A program made the translations under genes and the position numbers. This document shows positions 12,089-23,115 of a DNA stretch of 64,000 nucleotides, one piece after another. Below the pieces are notes generated by a model, which had not been told where the DNA came from, made no database searches, and was given only the letters and a program-made list of their open reading frames with translations. The stretch covers positions 6,482,539-6,546,538 of the forward strand of contig NC_087070.1 in assembly GCF_963678635.1 (NCBI RefSeq). Reading direction: 5' to 3'. Source of the stretch: Symsagittifera roscoffensis. Taxonomy: Eukaryota; Xenacoelomorpha; Acoela; Convolutidae. Position 1 is the stretch's first letter. Each line of letters starts with the position of its first letter.

Positions 12089-12865
12089 TAAATCAATTCA
12101 TATTGTTGCTTTATTAACAGATTTTATAAAGGACATTGAAACCATTGGGTTCTCTTAGAGTCGCTAAGAGAAATAATTACACAACTGATATGATACCAAC
12201 TAGAACAACAATCACATCCAATCCAATTTATCAGTCCTGTAGGTTTTAAGCAATCTTTGCTTGTACACTTTTTGTTCATTGTCCTAGTCTTGAAGCAGCG
12301 TAAGGGTTAAAAAAAAGGATTTTGACTGGACTTTATGGGACTGAACTAACCCATGATAAGCGGTTAGAGGGAATTTTTTAAACTGCAAATAAAAAAAATA
12401 AAAGACAATTAAATTAATTTAAATTTTGAAATCGAACTAGAAAAAAATCAACAACAAGGAACAATCTCATCCGAGCTCAGTAGCTCCAGCGTTGCACCAC
12501 CAGTTTAATAAAGCCAGCTCTAGTTCCCCCCTCCCCACATAAAGTCACTTGACAGAACTGTTTCTAAAATCCCTCAGAGGGCGCTCCACAAACAGGCACA
12601 AACATCAAACATAACAAATCTGTCTAATAAGTTTATCACAACAATATTTTCTTCTTTTTTACTAGACTTAGATAACTATGGTTGTACGCAATATACCTAA
12701 GCATTTCGGCATGCTAAATCAATTGTTAGGGAACAAAAACAATAAGTGCCAAACACGTCAAGCTTTTCAATTAAATCGGATTTTTCATTGAACAGTTGTT
12801 TGGGACAAGGAATGTTTTGGAATGAATTCTGATTGTTCTGTACTGCTTTTTTTTTCTGTACTGCT

Positions 12866-13250
12866 TATATTCTGATTTAGCCTAAGAAACAAAAATGAGG
12901 CTGAAGCAGTAGTTGTTTTTCAATTTTAAGTTGTGTTCAAGGTCTCGCAGCCCTTTTCATAGTCTTTTTTTTCACAAATCAGTTTACAGTTTTAATGCAA
13001 CTGCTTTTTTACACGATGAAAAATTTCATCTTCATAAATTTCAATTCTTGAAAAGGTCGACAACATTTTTCAAAAATTTCAAACAAAAATTATTATGTAC
13101 TTGTTTCGATTATCCTCCTGTATAAATTAATGCCTAATCTCGGTTGTTATGGTATTTGTAAATGTTCGAAATCTAAGCAACTTCAAGATTCTGAACGACG
13201 CTTGTTTTACTTTCGTTAAGTTTTGTCAAACTAAACTTTTCTGGCTAACC
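12866..13250 (+). repeat. Segment upstream of Y-box, second copy
   Basis: This is the counterpart of 1560-1952, in the same orientation, with a moderate number of substitutions. It lies about 0.5 kb upstream of exon 1 of the complete Y-box gene and may include part of its 5' flank. No promoter element can be called with confidence. Confidence 0.8.
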
Positions 13251-13742
13251 AAAAAATTTTCTATGGTTTAGACCCATCTAGTTAAAAAATCACAAAACAC
13301 TTTCTTCCTCAAACGTTTAAATGAAAAATTATGGATGTTGTATTCAATTTAGAGAATTTTTTTTATCCTTGTTTGATTGCAAAAACTAGCTATTCTAAAG
13401 ATACACATTTAAAAAATGAAATGTGGTGTTCAAATATGTTAAAATTGCATACCTGTTTTTTTAGTCATAAAGATAATTTTTTTTTGACGAAATTTCGAAA
13501 ATCCAAGCGCTGCAAAATAATTTTTTTTTCAAACTCATTTTGCTATTAAAAAACATTTGCCTCACTCTTCTTATTGTTTTGGATAAAACGCTGAGTTCTT
13601 AAATCCAACTGAGTTTGAATTGCAGCTCTGATTGGAACTTCTTTTCATTTTTCGAGCATGTGATCCTTCAAATTTTAACGTTTCAAATTTTAGACACTTG
13701 TGTTTGTTGACAGAGAGAAAGTACATGTGAAAATTAAAACAT

Positions 13743-13778
13743 CTTTTGGATATCTTTTAGGGCCCTTGTAACATCAAA
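13743..13778 (+). promoter_or_regulatory. Candidate splice or trans-splice acceptor before the Y-box ATG
   Basis: The sequence TATCTTTTAG ends at 13760, 18 bases before the start codon, and has the pyrimidine-rich shape of a 3' splice site. It is conserved with the surrounding 75 bases in the inverted copy, where flanks beyond have diverged. It could close a 5'-UTR intron or receive a spliced leader. Which one applies cannot be decided from sequence alone. Confidence 0.4.
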
Positions 13779-13866
13779 ATGACCGCAGCAGCCGAGGTTA
13801 AAGATCAACAACCTCAGAGTAACACCAGTAACATCAAAGATGGGCTGGCTGACAGGAAAATAATTG
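13779..13866 (+). CDS. Y-box exon 1
   Basis: The ATG starts [11 protein letters not shown], a short hydrophilic N-terminal extension. The exon ends in phase 1 at G|GTACTT. This start is chosen because it is the first ATG after the acceptor-like site and is conserved in the inverted copy. Confidence 0.88.
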
Positions 13867-16800
13867 GTACTTGTTGTAGTGAATTTCTTAATTACAGAGA
13901 TTTCCATGAGTAAACTCTGTTTTTGTTATAGCGGAAAAAGTGACTGGAGTCGTGAAATGGTTCAATGTTCGAAATGGCTACGGATTCATTAATAGAGACG
14001 ATACCCAGGAAGATATTTTTATTCATCAAGTACGTCAAATTTCAATAATTGCATAAGGAAGTTTTCGTTGAATCGAACAGAAGTTTCGGATCAACCGTAC
14101 AATTTCCCCACAAAGCGATTTAGAGGGGAGAAGATACGGATTTTTCTTAAACCTTCTTTCAGTATAGCCTAGATTCGTTCTCAATTAACCGTTTTAATTA
14201 AGAAAATTGTATTAAAACGCCAATCTAGGTAATAAAGAGCGTGCAAGTGCAATCCCGCAGAAACAAATGTTAAAAACAGTTTTATTTGCGGGTTTGTCTG
14301 AAATGCATATTTTATACAGACCTAATTTACTAAATCAATACATGCTTGGGGAGAGCATTTTACGGTAGGTCACTATGGGGGGATTGTACGCTTGATCCGG
14401 AGTTGTTGGTTAGCTCATTTAAGAGATTGACTTTTTTCAGGGACAAAAAAGCTCGAATTAAAAGGAACCTAATTTAACCTTTTGTTTGTTGGAAAGATGA
14501 AAACAGTAAATTTGAAATGACATTTATTGCCAGATTTTAATTAAGAGTTGTCACAATAGTTCATGTAAAATCAGTAGCAAGTTGAAGAGTTCAACTACAC
14601 TTGTGGACAAACTTAAGATCAGTTCAACGTTTTTCTAAAATGCCAAGGGCCGGTAAGGATTATCAAGGACCGTTATGTTCAACATTTACTTTGAGTCCAT
14701 GCAGAAAATTTTCTTGACCTAGACAGAAAAACCAATCAGTAATTAGTACAAGAATTTATCTTTCCAGGTCTGAAAACAAGTTTTTCCCAATATAGGCCAT
14801 CCATACATGGAAATAAAACATCACCTGCCCTTTGATTCTACCATTGGCTGACTATAAGTTGTGAAAGACCCTTGAAAAGCCAGTTTTCACAATGCAATAA
14901 ATTTTTCTCGAAATGATACTTTCGACCTTCTGATTATTTGTTATAAGTTTTTCTGAAGGCCTGAAATCGTTATCGGTGAAGAGTGAAGTAAAAAAAATTG
15001 TTCTTGGTTATTAGTTGCCATTAGAAACATTATGATGCATGGTCATTAAATAAAGTGATTTTTTTTCCTGAGCTCATCTGTTTCTTAAGTTGACGTTGTT
15101 GTGAAAACTTACTGCCCACAGTAAAAACTGGTTTTTCAATTCTGGAATAAAGTTGTAAGTCTTTGTAACCAAGTACTGATACTTTTAAAGAGGAGCTTTC
15201 ATCATTTGCTCTTATCACCAGAAACGTTTTGTTTGGTTTCTAAGTTAATGCCGTCCGAATTGGTCTGAAATAAGAAGACGAGTGAAAAAAGACTGAAAGG
15301 TGAAAACCTGAATTTCTGCTTGGTTGCTTTAGCTAGTTATTCTGACCATTTGAAAAATGGGGATGAACTTTGTATTCGTGTGTCTTAGTCTTTTTTTCTT
15401 TTTGTTTTCCACGCAAAATCAGGTACCACAAACAGTTGTCAGAATGGATCGAGCGATATATCATAATAAAGCTCTTTCAATCGTGATTCGAACGATATTA
15501 GAGAATTTCTAAAGTTTATTCACAGTGTTGAGAAAAACATGAAATTTTTGTTTTTGGTCAATTTTCGAACTTATATGGTGTGAGCGTGTGTGTAGACTTT
15601 CAATAGCTTATTTCAGCTTTTTTTAAGCCGTGAAAACTTAGTTGTACTCAAATAAAAGTAGTTTTTGAATTTCTTAGCGCCATTTTGTAAACAAAGGTTA
15701 AAAATTCAAATTTTTCTGCAAAAATTTTTCAAATTTTTTAAAACATTTTTGTAAAATGTTTTCTAATCAATTTTCTTTAAAAACTGTTTTCCGAGTGGCT
15801 TTTTTCTATGACTGTCAAGTATGCCTTTTTTTCGCTCAGATCCTTTATCACACCATGCGGGAAAGAAACAACTATTTGAAAAAATATATTTTTGCATTTT
15901 TCTAAGACTGGTCGGAACATTCTGTGCTACTTGCACAGTAACCGGCAATCCTTGTTTACTTATCGAGTTAGAAGCGGTTTCGTTTTTTGCTAGTAATGCG
16001 GAGCTCAGCCGTGTGTGAACTAATTGATCAAACTCGTGTCCCTCGTTTCTTAGGAAAAATTCTGAAAAACCATACACTTGCAATGTGTTATTTCGTCAAA
16101 TAGTTAATAAGTAGCCAAAAATGAAGACCGAAGAATGATTACCAGATTTTCAGAGTGTTGAATTGGCAAATACTCCCTTTAAGCAATGAGCGCATGAATA
16201 TTTTCCGGTTTTTGAGGACACACTTTTGGTCTGGAATCAAATCTTTTGTCTTATCCAGGTTCGTTTATTTTAAAACCGCGTTTTGCAAAGCCTTGTGCCA
16301 ATATTAAATTTCTCAAAAGACTGAGATTCCGTTTCAGCGGATATCTCAAGGTCATCTGCATATAGCATATCCCATAGCACAATGGAACGACAGTTTATCG
16401 TTGCAGCTTCCATTACTATTATAAATAACAATGGGCTAAGTTCCGATCCTTTATGCAGATTACACCTACTTTAGTTTCGAAGTAAGCACTGCATCCTTGG
16501 GGCCGGTGAACTCTGGGATTCGACTCAGTGTGCAGATATATTTTTAGTCATACCAGATTTTCGGGAACTCTGTTGCCGCAGAGATCATGGGATCAGTTCC
16601 CTGGGAATACGGTCAAAGGCTTTTTCGATCAACAAATGTGATGCAGGGGTTCTTTTCTTTTCCGCAAATGGTTCCTTCAATAACGACACGTAAAGCCAAA
16701 TTGCATCTCATATTTTTTAATCAAATGTATCAGACGTTTTTCTTGTACTTTTTTGATAATTTAAAATGCGTGTTCCAGTAATCGTATGCCTCTGTAGGAT

Positions 16801-19800
16801 CCACGTTCTAACGGACTGCCTTTTTTGTAAAAGGTAACAGTTTAACTTTCACGCCATTCGGAGGGGATTAGATCAGAGTCCCACTTCTCCTTAAGGACTT
16901 CAAAAAGTCCACAATCCTCAGCAAATTTTATCATGTCCGATGTTATCCGTGTTGGTCCACGGCTTTATTTTTTCATCTCTCTCAGTGCAAGTGTCACTTG
17001 CTGGATAGTAATTTTCTTCAATAGGCCAGCCACGGGGGATATCTTCCGTTTCAAACGGATTAGTTCCATTTGAAAGATTTGAGAAGTAGCTTTGCCGCTG
17101 CAAGAGAACATGTTGGTCACACATCTTTTTGGTCATTTTTCATTTGCTTGGCAAGGCGGAACATTTTATGACCTGCCTCCATTTTATGAAGTTTTTTCTC
17201 ACGGTTTCTGGTTTGGTTCTTTTTTTAGCTCCAGTAACTAGCTGTTTTTCGACTGTTTTCTGCCTCCGATATATCAGCCGGTGTTCTTCATTTCCAGACC
17301 TCTGCCACTTTTTCTAACAAAAAAGCTCGAATTGAAAGGAACCTAATTTAACCTTTTGTTGGAAAGTAATAAAACAGTAAATTGGAAATGACATTGTTTA
17401 CCAGATTTTAATTGAGAGTTGTAAAAATACTTCATATAAAATCAGTAGCAAATTGACGGGTTCAACTACACTTGTGGACAAACTTAAGAACAGGTCAGCG
17501 TTTTTCTAAAATGCCAAGGGCCGGTAAGGATTTTCAAGGACCGTTATGTTAAACATTTACTTAGAGTCCATGCAAAAATTTTTTCTTGACCTAGACAAAA
17601 AAACCAATCAGTAAACAGTACAAAAATGATCTTTTCAGGTCTGAAAACGAGTTTTTCCCAAATATAGGCCTCCCATACATGGTAATAAAACAGCATCTAC
17701 CCTTTGATTCTACCATTGGCTGATTATAAGTTGTGAAAGACCCTTGAAAACGCCAGTTTTCACAATGCAATAAGTTTTTCTCGAAATGATACTTTCGACC
17801 TTCTGATTATTTGTTATAAATTTTTCTGAAGGCCTGAAATCGTTATCGGTGAAGAGTGAAGTAAAAAAAATTGTTGTTGGTTGCTGATGCCATTTGAAAC
17901 ATTCTCATGAATGGTCTTTAAATAAAATGGTCTTTTTCCTGAGCTCATCTGTTTTTAAGTTGAAGTTGTTGTGAAAACTTACTGCACACAGTAAAAACTG
18001 GTTTTTCAATTCTGGATTAAAGTTGTTAGTCTTTGTAACCAAGTACTGATACTTTTATAGAGGAGCTTTCATTTGCTCTTGATCACCAGAAACGTTTTGT
18101 TTGGTTTCTAAGTTAATGCTGTCCGAATTGGTCTGAAATAAGAAGACGAGTAAAATAAGACTGAAAGGTGAAAACCTGAATTTCTGCTTGGTTGCTTTAG
18201 CTAGTTATTCTGACCATTTGAAAAATGGGGAGGAACTTTGTATTCGTGTGTCTTAGTCTTTTTTCTTTTTGTTTTCCACGCAAAATCAGGTACCACAAAC
18301 AGTTGTCAGAATGGATCGAGCGATATATCATAATAAAGCTCTTTCAATCGTGATTCGAACGATATTAGAGAATTTCTAAAGTTTATTCACAGTGTTGAGA
18401 AAAACCGGTATGAAATTTTTGTTTTTGGTCAATTTTCGAACTTATATGGTGTGAGCGTGTGTGTAGACTTTCAATAGCTTATTTCAGCTTTTTTTAAGCC
18501 GTGAAAACTTAGTTGTACTCAAATAAAAGTAGTTTTTGAATTTCTTAGCGCCATTCTGTAAACAAAGGTTAAAAATTCAAATTTTTCTGCAAAAATTTTT
18601 CAAATTTTTTAAAACGTTTTTGTAAAATGTTTTCTTATCAATTTTCTTTAAAAACTGTTTTCCGAGTGCCTTTTTTCTATGACTGTCAAGTATGCCTTTT
18701 TTTCGTTCAGATCCTTTATCACACCATGCGGGAAAGAAACAACTATTTGAAAAAATATATATTTTTGCATTTTCCTAAGACTGGTCGGAACATTCTGTGC
18801 TACTTGCACAGTAACCGGCAATCCTTGTTTACTTATCGAGTTAGAAGCAGTTTCGTTTTTTGCTAGTAATGCGGAGCTCAGCCGTGTGTGAACTAATTGA
18901 TCAAACTCGTGTCCTTCGTTTCTTAGGAAAAATTCTGAAAAACCATACACTTCTTGCAATGTGTTATTTCGTCACATAGTTAATAAGTAGCCAAAAATGA
19001 AGAGCGAAGAATGATTACCAGATTTTCAGAGTGTTGAATTGGCACATACTCCCTTTAAGCAATGAGCGCATGAATATTTTCCGGTTTTTGAGGACACACT
19101 TTTGGTCTGGAATCAAATCTTTTGTCTTATCCACGTTTATTTTAAAACCGCGTTTTGCAAAGCCTTGTGCCAATATTAAATTTCTCAAAAGACTGAGATT
19201 CCGTTTCAGCGGATATCTCAAGGTTATCTGCATATAGCATATCCCATAGCACAATGGAACGACAGTTTCTCGTTGCCGCTTCCATTACTATTATAAATAA
19301 CAATGGGCTAAGTTCCGATCCTTTATGCAGATTACACCTACTTTAGTTTCGAAGTAAGCACTGCATCCTTGGGGCCGGTGAACTCTGGGTTTCGACTCAG
19401 TGTGCAGATATATTTTTAGTCATACCAGATTTTCGGGAACTCTGTTGCCGCAGAGATCATGGGATCAGTTCCCTGGGAATACGGTCAAAGGCTTTTTCGA
19501 TCAACAAATGTGATGCAGGGGTTTTTTTCTTTTCCGCAAATGGTTCCTTCAATAACCACACGTAAAGCCAAATCACTAATACACCCAATAATAAACTCAC
19601 CAAAAAATAATCGAACATAAGTAAAATCTAGTTTGGTTAGCTTGCCGTTGTGGGAACATACCGTGCTAGTTGAACAGCAATCGGCTATCATATGATTTTC
19701 ATTTGCAGCAAAACCAAAAATCAATTGAATCAAAAGTTTTGACGGAGATTTTCTTTTCGTGAAAATTGCTGGGAATTACTAATGAAGATGCCCGATTTTG

Positions 19801-22800
19801 TTCTAAAATTTTTCTTACATGCATGCGAAGTTTCATCTCTTCTGTACATGTACATCATATACAAGGACAGGACAAGCTCAAAATAACAAACAATTTAAAT
19901 CAAAATTCTGCTAAATGAGTGAATCAATTGGCAGAAGTATTTTTGGAGCTGTCAAGGTTTCGCAAAATACACATAGTTTGAGAAATTGTACCTGATGTAG
20001 CAGTACCACATTTTAATACAAGACTAACGATTGCTCTATGATTAGCACAAAATAATCCGACCAAATGTCAAATTATTCAATCAACTATCAAAAAGAATAA
20101 GACACTTTTTTTGACATGTATGCATTTTATCAAAAAGCCGTTGTGTTGGATTGCTTGAGTGGACTGAAATTATGCTCAAACTCAAGTTGAAGTAGCTTAA
20201 GTTTGTAAAAAATCTTTCCAAAAATTGTGACTAAGTATTAGTAGTGAGTATTATTAATCAATTGAGCAACATTTTCGAACCGGTTTTTTCTAGACACACT
20301 AATTTTGTTACCCTTGCGATAAGTAAGGGTATTGCAACCGGGTACTAGATTTTTTTCGCATTCTTTTATTCTTTTTTACATTTATATTATTTCGGCTAGC
20401 TGCTATGTTAGTTCTGTTTTATGGTAAGTTTTGCGAAGCTTCGCTTGACCTCTGTTAAAATGTCTTTTTGAAATCCGCATCAAGACTTGAAGGGTTTTTT
20501 ATTAGTATCACTTAAACCTTTAACGACTTTTTAACCAGCCGAAATCGCAGAAAAAAATATCCTAGTAAAAAGAATAAATTGTGGTCTCAACAGTATTCCT
20601 CGAAAAAATTCTCATATAAGGTTGTCTAGATTTTGTTATTTCGATTCTGGGTTACTTGTTGCTTAATTATGGGAATAATTAGTTTAGTTAATCCGCATCA
20701 GTCAATATTGGACTCTAGTAAGCATCGTTAATTTTGCTGAATGTGTTTAGACTGCAATTGTTAAAAACAACCCGCAGAAGTTTTTTCGAAGTGTTGGCGA
20801 CGGTGAGAAGGTTGAATTTGACGTGGTTGTTGGTCTCAAAGGCAATGAAGCGGCAAATGTGACAGGGCCATCTGGTGAACCGGTTCAAGGAAGCATCTAC
20901 GCACCCGACAGGTAAAATTAGTCAACAAAAAGACTTAAGACTCTTCGTGAGACGGCAATTGATAGCGTTTCAAATAGCGACAATCCTCGCAGAACAATTT
21001 AGCAACAAAATAGAAAGCTTCAAGTTGAATTGATTTAGCAATACACAGCAAACAAACGAACATGTCTTAGAAAGAGTGGTTTTCGATATCTAAGGCTTCA
21101 AAGAACTGCTAAGGAATGAATATTGGTTAAATTGTTTTGCGACGAGTTGTTGCTTTTTATGATTGCGACGAATTGTCACCATACCGAGAAAACTTATGAT
21201 ACTCCAAATTAATTGTGAGGTTTGTGAAATATTCCACAATTTGCATGGCGAGAAAATCATAGTCTAGTTAAGCTTAACTTTTTAACCTCCAGGTTGGGCT
21301 TCAGGATTAACAAAATATTTTTTGTTTCAGATCTCGGAACTTCGGGGGCCGGGGATTCAGAGGCAGAGGAAGAGGACGTGGGGGGTCGAGATTTTTCAAC
21401 CGTACTCGAAGAGTAACAAACGAGAGTAGTGGCGCAGAAGGCGAAGAGAAAGGGGCCGGCGATGAGAGAAGTTTCAGGGGGCGAGGGAGGGGATTCAGGG
21501 GTGGAGGATTTCCGCGCGGTGGGTTCAGGGGCGGGCCTCCTGGTCCCATGCGGGGAATGAGAGGCATGCCTCCCCCGTTCCGAGGGGGATACGGGCCGCC
21601 GATGCAGCCTCCGCCGAGGTACTTCCGCGAAGACATGATGTTCGGTGGATATGTGAGTAGATGTCTTTTTCATTCTAGTTTTTTATCAGTTTTGGTACAA
21701 ATCATAGAGAAGCTACGGATAATGGCTTTTAATTTTTAACAGTTTTTGTGGGTGCATCATTATCATGACCTGTACAGTGAACCCTGGTTTAGAGTCATGA
21801 ACGCAGTGAATAGTCTTTTATAATTCTTGGTGTTTTTTGGTTTTTTTAAGCTAAAAATCTTTGTTCACGCTCAATTTTGTTTGTTCGCGGTTTGACTTTT
21901 GAATTCTTTCAATGTTCAGTTGCTTTCCTTTGTTAAAAGGTGGGCAAACTTCTCTACTGAACAGCTAAAGTGTAAAGGTCACAAAAAAGTTGATCGAATT
22001 CTAGTTTCGAAAGTGTATTTTAATTTAAGATTTTCAGCGGAATAAAAACTTTACCCAGTTTTCACAAGATTTTTTTCCATGAAATTTAAAAATTGAAGTT
22101 TTTTCAGAAAATTAATTCATTAATTTTGTTCAATTTTGCGTCCATGACTCTTTTCCAACTGTGTGTTGGCTATGTTTTCATTCAAAATCATTTTTGTTTC
22201 AATATCTAGTTTACTAACTTAGCCACTTTGAAATGGATTTAGAATCCAATGATGCCTCCAAGAGGTGGACAGCCGTTCAGAGGTGGCTTCCGCGGGGGAC
22301 CCATGCCCCCACCCCCACCCAGGGGTATGTTCAGAGGGGGACCCAGTCGGGGATTCTTCAGGGGACCACCCCCTCCGCCCTCGTTTTTCGAGGGACCGCC
22401 TGCATTCTATGCCGGACCACCTCCCCCAAGGTAACTAGAATGGATTAACTAAACTCCGGACCAAGTTAACATCCTCCACCCCGAATTTGATTAGGAATGG
22501 AATTGCCTCGCATATTGTAAATTTTTCGATTCTGATTCGTTGAAAGTTTCAACTTGGACCAAATTAACATCCGCCCCCCTAAAACGCTTTAGAAGGAAAG
22601 GCGTCAACCTGGTCCGCCATTCCTTTAAATAAAAACAAAAGAAATAAAAGGCGTCAAGTCCGTTGTGATGCGAACAATTATGCTGTCATTGATTTTGAAT
22701 AATAGCTAAGCTGACTTAGTGAAGGTGACAAATAATCGGCTTTGAACAGCTCCGAATTTAACGTTCGTTATCTTTTTCAAAGAACTTCTCTTTGGACAAG

Positions 22801-23115
22801 CTGCAGTTTGAACAAGCTAGCATATAACCACCTATAAACCTAAGCAATTATGCAATAGTTATGCAATTTTTGATGAACGGTTACGTTATAACGTGTAGAT
22901 TGAAATAATTGACCTAAATTTTAACTTGTTAGTTGGTGCTGTTCATTTTCGGTGTGTTATTACTCGGCTGCCTTGTCCACCATTCGAGTTCTTGTGTTAA
23001 AAATGTGATTTACAGGGGATTTCTGAGAGGCGGTGGAAGGGGCAGAGGCTTCCGCGGAGGTCGAGGGGGGTTCAGGAGGGGTCAGTCTGGATCGGATGGG
23101 GCAGATGACCTCTAG
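13779..23115 (+). CDS. Y-box (cold-shock domain) nucleic-acid-binding protein, six exons
   Basis: Joining 13779-13866, 13932-14029, 20751-20911, 21331-21652, 22243-22430 and 23016-23115 gives one 318-codon frame with all phases matching and GT-AG introns. Residues about 31-115 are a cold-shock domain very close to that of animal Y-box proteins, including RNP1 [10 protein letters not shown]2 DIFIHQ and the [15 protein letters not shown] end. The tail is rich in Gly, Arg, Pro and Phe with FRGG and RGRG repeats, ending GADDL. Such proteins bind mRNA and single-stranded DNA and act in mRNA storage, translation control and transcription, in cytoplasm and nucleus. The tail differs from the alternating acidic/basic clusters of vertebrate YBX1. 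Intron 2 (6.7 kb) is expanded by duplicated repeats. The gene converges on the exchanger gene. Confidence 0.95.
13932..14029 (+). CDS. Y-box exon 2 (cold-shock domain, beta strands 1-3)
   Basis: It follows a GTTATAG acceptor and encodes [19 protein letters not shown] onward through RNP2 (DIFIHQ). It ends in phase 0 at CATCAA|GTACGT. The motif spacing matches animal Y-box proteins residue by residue. Confidence 0.96.
14445..16696 (+). repeat. Tandem segmental duplicate, unit 1
   Basis: This matches 17317-19572 almost throughout, in direct orientation, offset by about 2.87-2.88 kb. Similarity begins at the run AAAAAAGCTCGAATT and ends after CGTAAAGCCAAAT. The first ~500 bases of the two units differ more than the rest. 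Confidence 0.88.
15330..16080 (+). repeat. Dispersed repeat family D, copy 1
   Basis: It starts near CCATTTGAAAAATGGGG and has a middle block with ATATATCATAATAAAG followed by GTGATTCGAACGA. It ends near CTGTGCTACTTGCACAG. Related copies lie at 18205-18960, 27180-27800 and 38565-39150, and one reversed partial copy at 30770-30985. A minus-strand frame of 106 codons (15763-16083) is shared only with the recent duplicate and is not conserved in older copies. Confidence 0.75.
16130..17316 (-). mobile_element. LINE reverse transcriptase remnant in Y-box intron 2, copy 1
   Basis: Read on the minus strand it shows, in order, a basic pre-RT segment (17316-17140) and a linker with [13 protein letters not shown] (17136-16918). 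[10 protein letters not shown] follows near 16630-16590, [18 protein letters not shown] near 16465-16410 and [11 protein letters not shown] near 16370-16335 (catalytic YADD). NVDKTKDLI follows near 16260. Several frameshifts and stops separate the blocks. It lies antisense to the host gene. Confidence 0.85.
18205..18960 (+). repeat. Dispersed repeat family D, copy 2
   Basis: This copy arose with the 2.25-kb duplication and is nearly identical to 15330-16080. It keeps a related minus-strand open frame (18648-18959). Confidence 0.75.
19015..19572 (-). mobile_element. LINE reverse transcriptase remnant, copy 2 (truncated)
   Basis: This is the duplicate of the RT remnant at 16130-16696, ending at the duplication boundary, so its pre-RT part is missing. 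The catalytic box reads LYADN, where copy 1 has LYADD. This is a substitution of the second catalytic Asp, in addition to the shared frameshifts. Confidence 0.82.
20309..20348 (+). repeat. 40-bp repeated motif with internal palindrome, copy 1
   Basis: The stretch contains TACCCTTGCGATAAGTAAGG followed by TATTGCAACCGGGTACTAG. ACCCTTGC and GTAAGGGT form an imperfect stem. A close copy lies at 27920-27960. Both are followed by a T-rich run and sit near repeat D material. Confidence 0.6.
20431..20456 (+). repeat. GC-rich hairpin motif, copy 1
   Basis: TTGCGAAGCTTCGCTTGACC followed by TCTGTT forms a GCGAAGC/GCTTCGC stem. Variants lie at 25561-25590, 26150-26179 and 38405-38431, each ending in a CCTCTGT-like tail. 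Confidence 0.55.
20751..20911 (+). CDS. Y-box exon 3 (second half of cold-shock domain)
   Basis: It follows a TGTTTAG acceptor and encodes [19 protein letters not shown] through GSIYAPDR, completing the cold-shock domain. It ends in phase 2 at ACAG|GTAAAA. The match to animal Y-box proteins is very strong. Confidence 0.96.
21331..21652 (+). CDS. Y-box exon 4 (RGG-rich tail)
   Basis: It follows TTTGTTTCAG and encodes [18 protein letters not shown], a short acidic patch ([14 protein letters not shown]), then [11 protein letters not shown], Pro/Met-rich segments and a [11 protein letters not shown] end. The donor is GTGAGT in phase 0. Its GC content is far above the surrounding introns. Confidence 0.95.
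22243..22430 (+). CDS. Y-box exon 5 (Pro/Arg/Gly-rich tail)
   Basis: It follows TGGATTTAG and encodes [19 protein letters not shown] and Pro-rich repeats to AGPPPPR. It ends in phase 2 at CCAAG|GTAACT. The phase joins exactly to exon 6. Confidence 0.93.
23016..23115 (+). CDS. Y-box exon 6 and stop codon
   Basis: It follows GTGATTTACAG and encodes [19 protein letters not shown] and a short tail ending GADDL, then TAG at 23113-23115. An acidic last few residues after an RGG block is common in Y-box relatives. Confidence 0.94.

Larger units (their letters stand above)
9683..12090 (-). mobile_element. Decayed LINE with YLDD-type reverse transcriptase, minus strand
   Basis: Read on the minus strand, broken frames give a consistent retroelement protein. 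A pre-RT segment (LLKRLPKYSHVPLAE) starts near 12070 and continues to about 11550. The RT core at 11037-10774 has GTQQGDPRAPPFFAE and LYLDDG, where the usual YADD is YLDD. PPAKGGLGVSSARLLALA lies near 10400-10320. QKNW lies near 10210. IAIGLRLGS and a Cys/His segment (CVCGKDL) lie near 10030-9960. A PDGLTIVP/LLWDVTVVD tail lies near 9810-9725. Frameshifts lie between these blocks. One in-frame TGA separates DQK from PDG, where relatives have Arg. This combination of motifs is known from RT proteins annotated in many marine invertebrates. Confidence 0.85.
17317..19572 (+). repeat. Tandem segmental duplicate, unit 2
   Basis: This is the direct copy of 14445-16696. Its first ~500 bases resemble the inverted arm at 1-500 more closely than they resemble unit 1: for example both lack the extra GTTT that unit 1 carries in the TTTTGTTTGTTGG stretch. 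Similarity to unit 1 stops at 19572, where unrelated sequence begins and the LINE is cut off. Confidence 0.88.
14030..20750 (+). other. Y-box intron 2
   Basis: This 6.7-kb intron splits the cold-shock domain between RNP2 (HQ) and [10 protein letters not shown]. It contains two copies of a 2.25-kb segment, LINE remnants on the minus strand, two copies of dispersed repeat D and a 40-bp motif shared with 27920-27960. The stretch 19740-20300 holds no feature I can name. Confidence 0.9.

Noticed and set aside
21257..21673. Minus-strand frames of 109-138 codons over Y-box exon 4
   Set aside because: They are antisense shadows of the GC-rich RGG exon, whose plus frame has clear splice sites and family match.
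22233..22448. Alternative plus frame over Y-box exon 5
   Set aside because: The frame in phase with exons 4 and 6 is the Pro/Arg/Gly-rich one starting NPMMPP; the other is an out-of-phase shadow.
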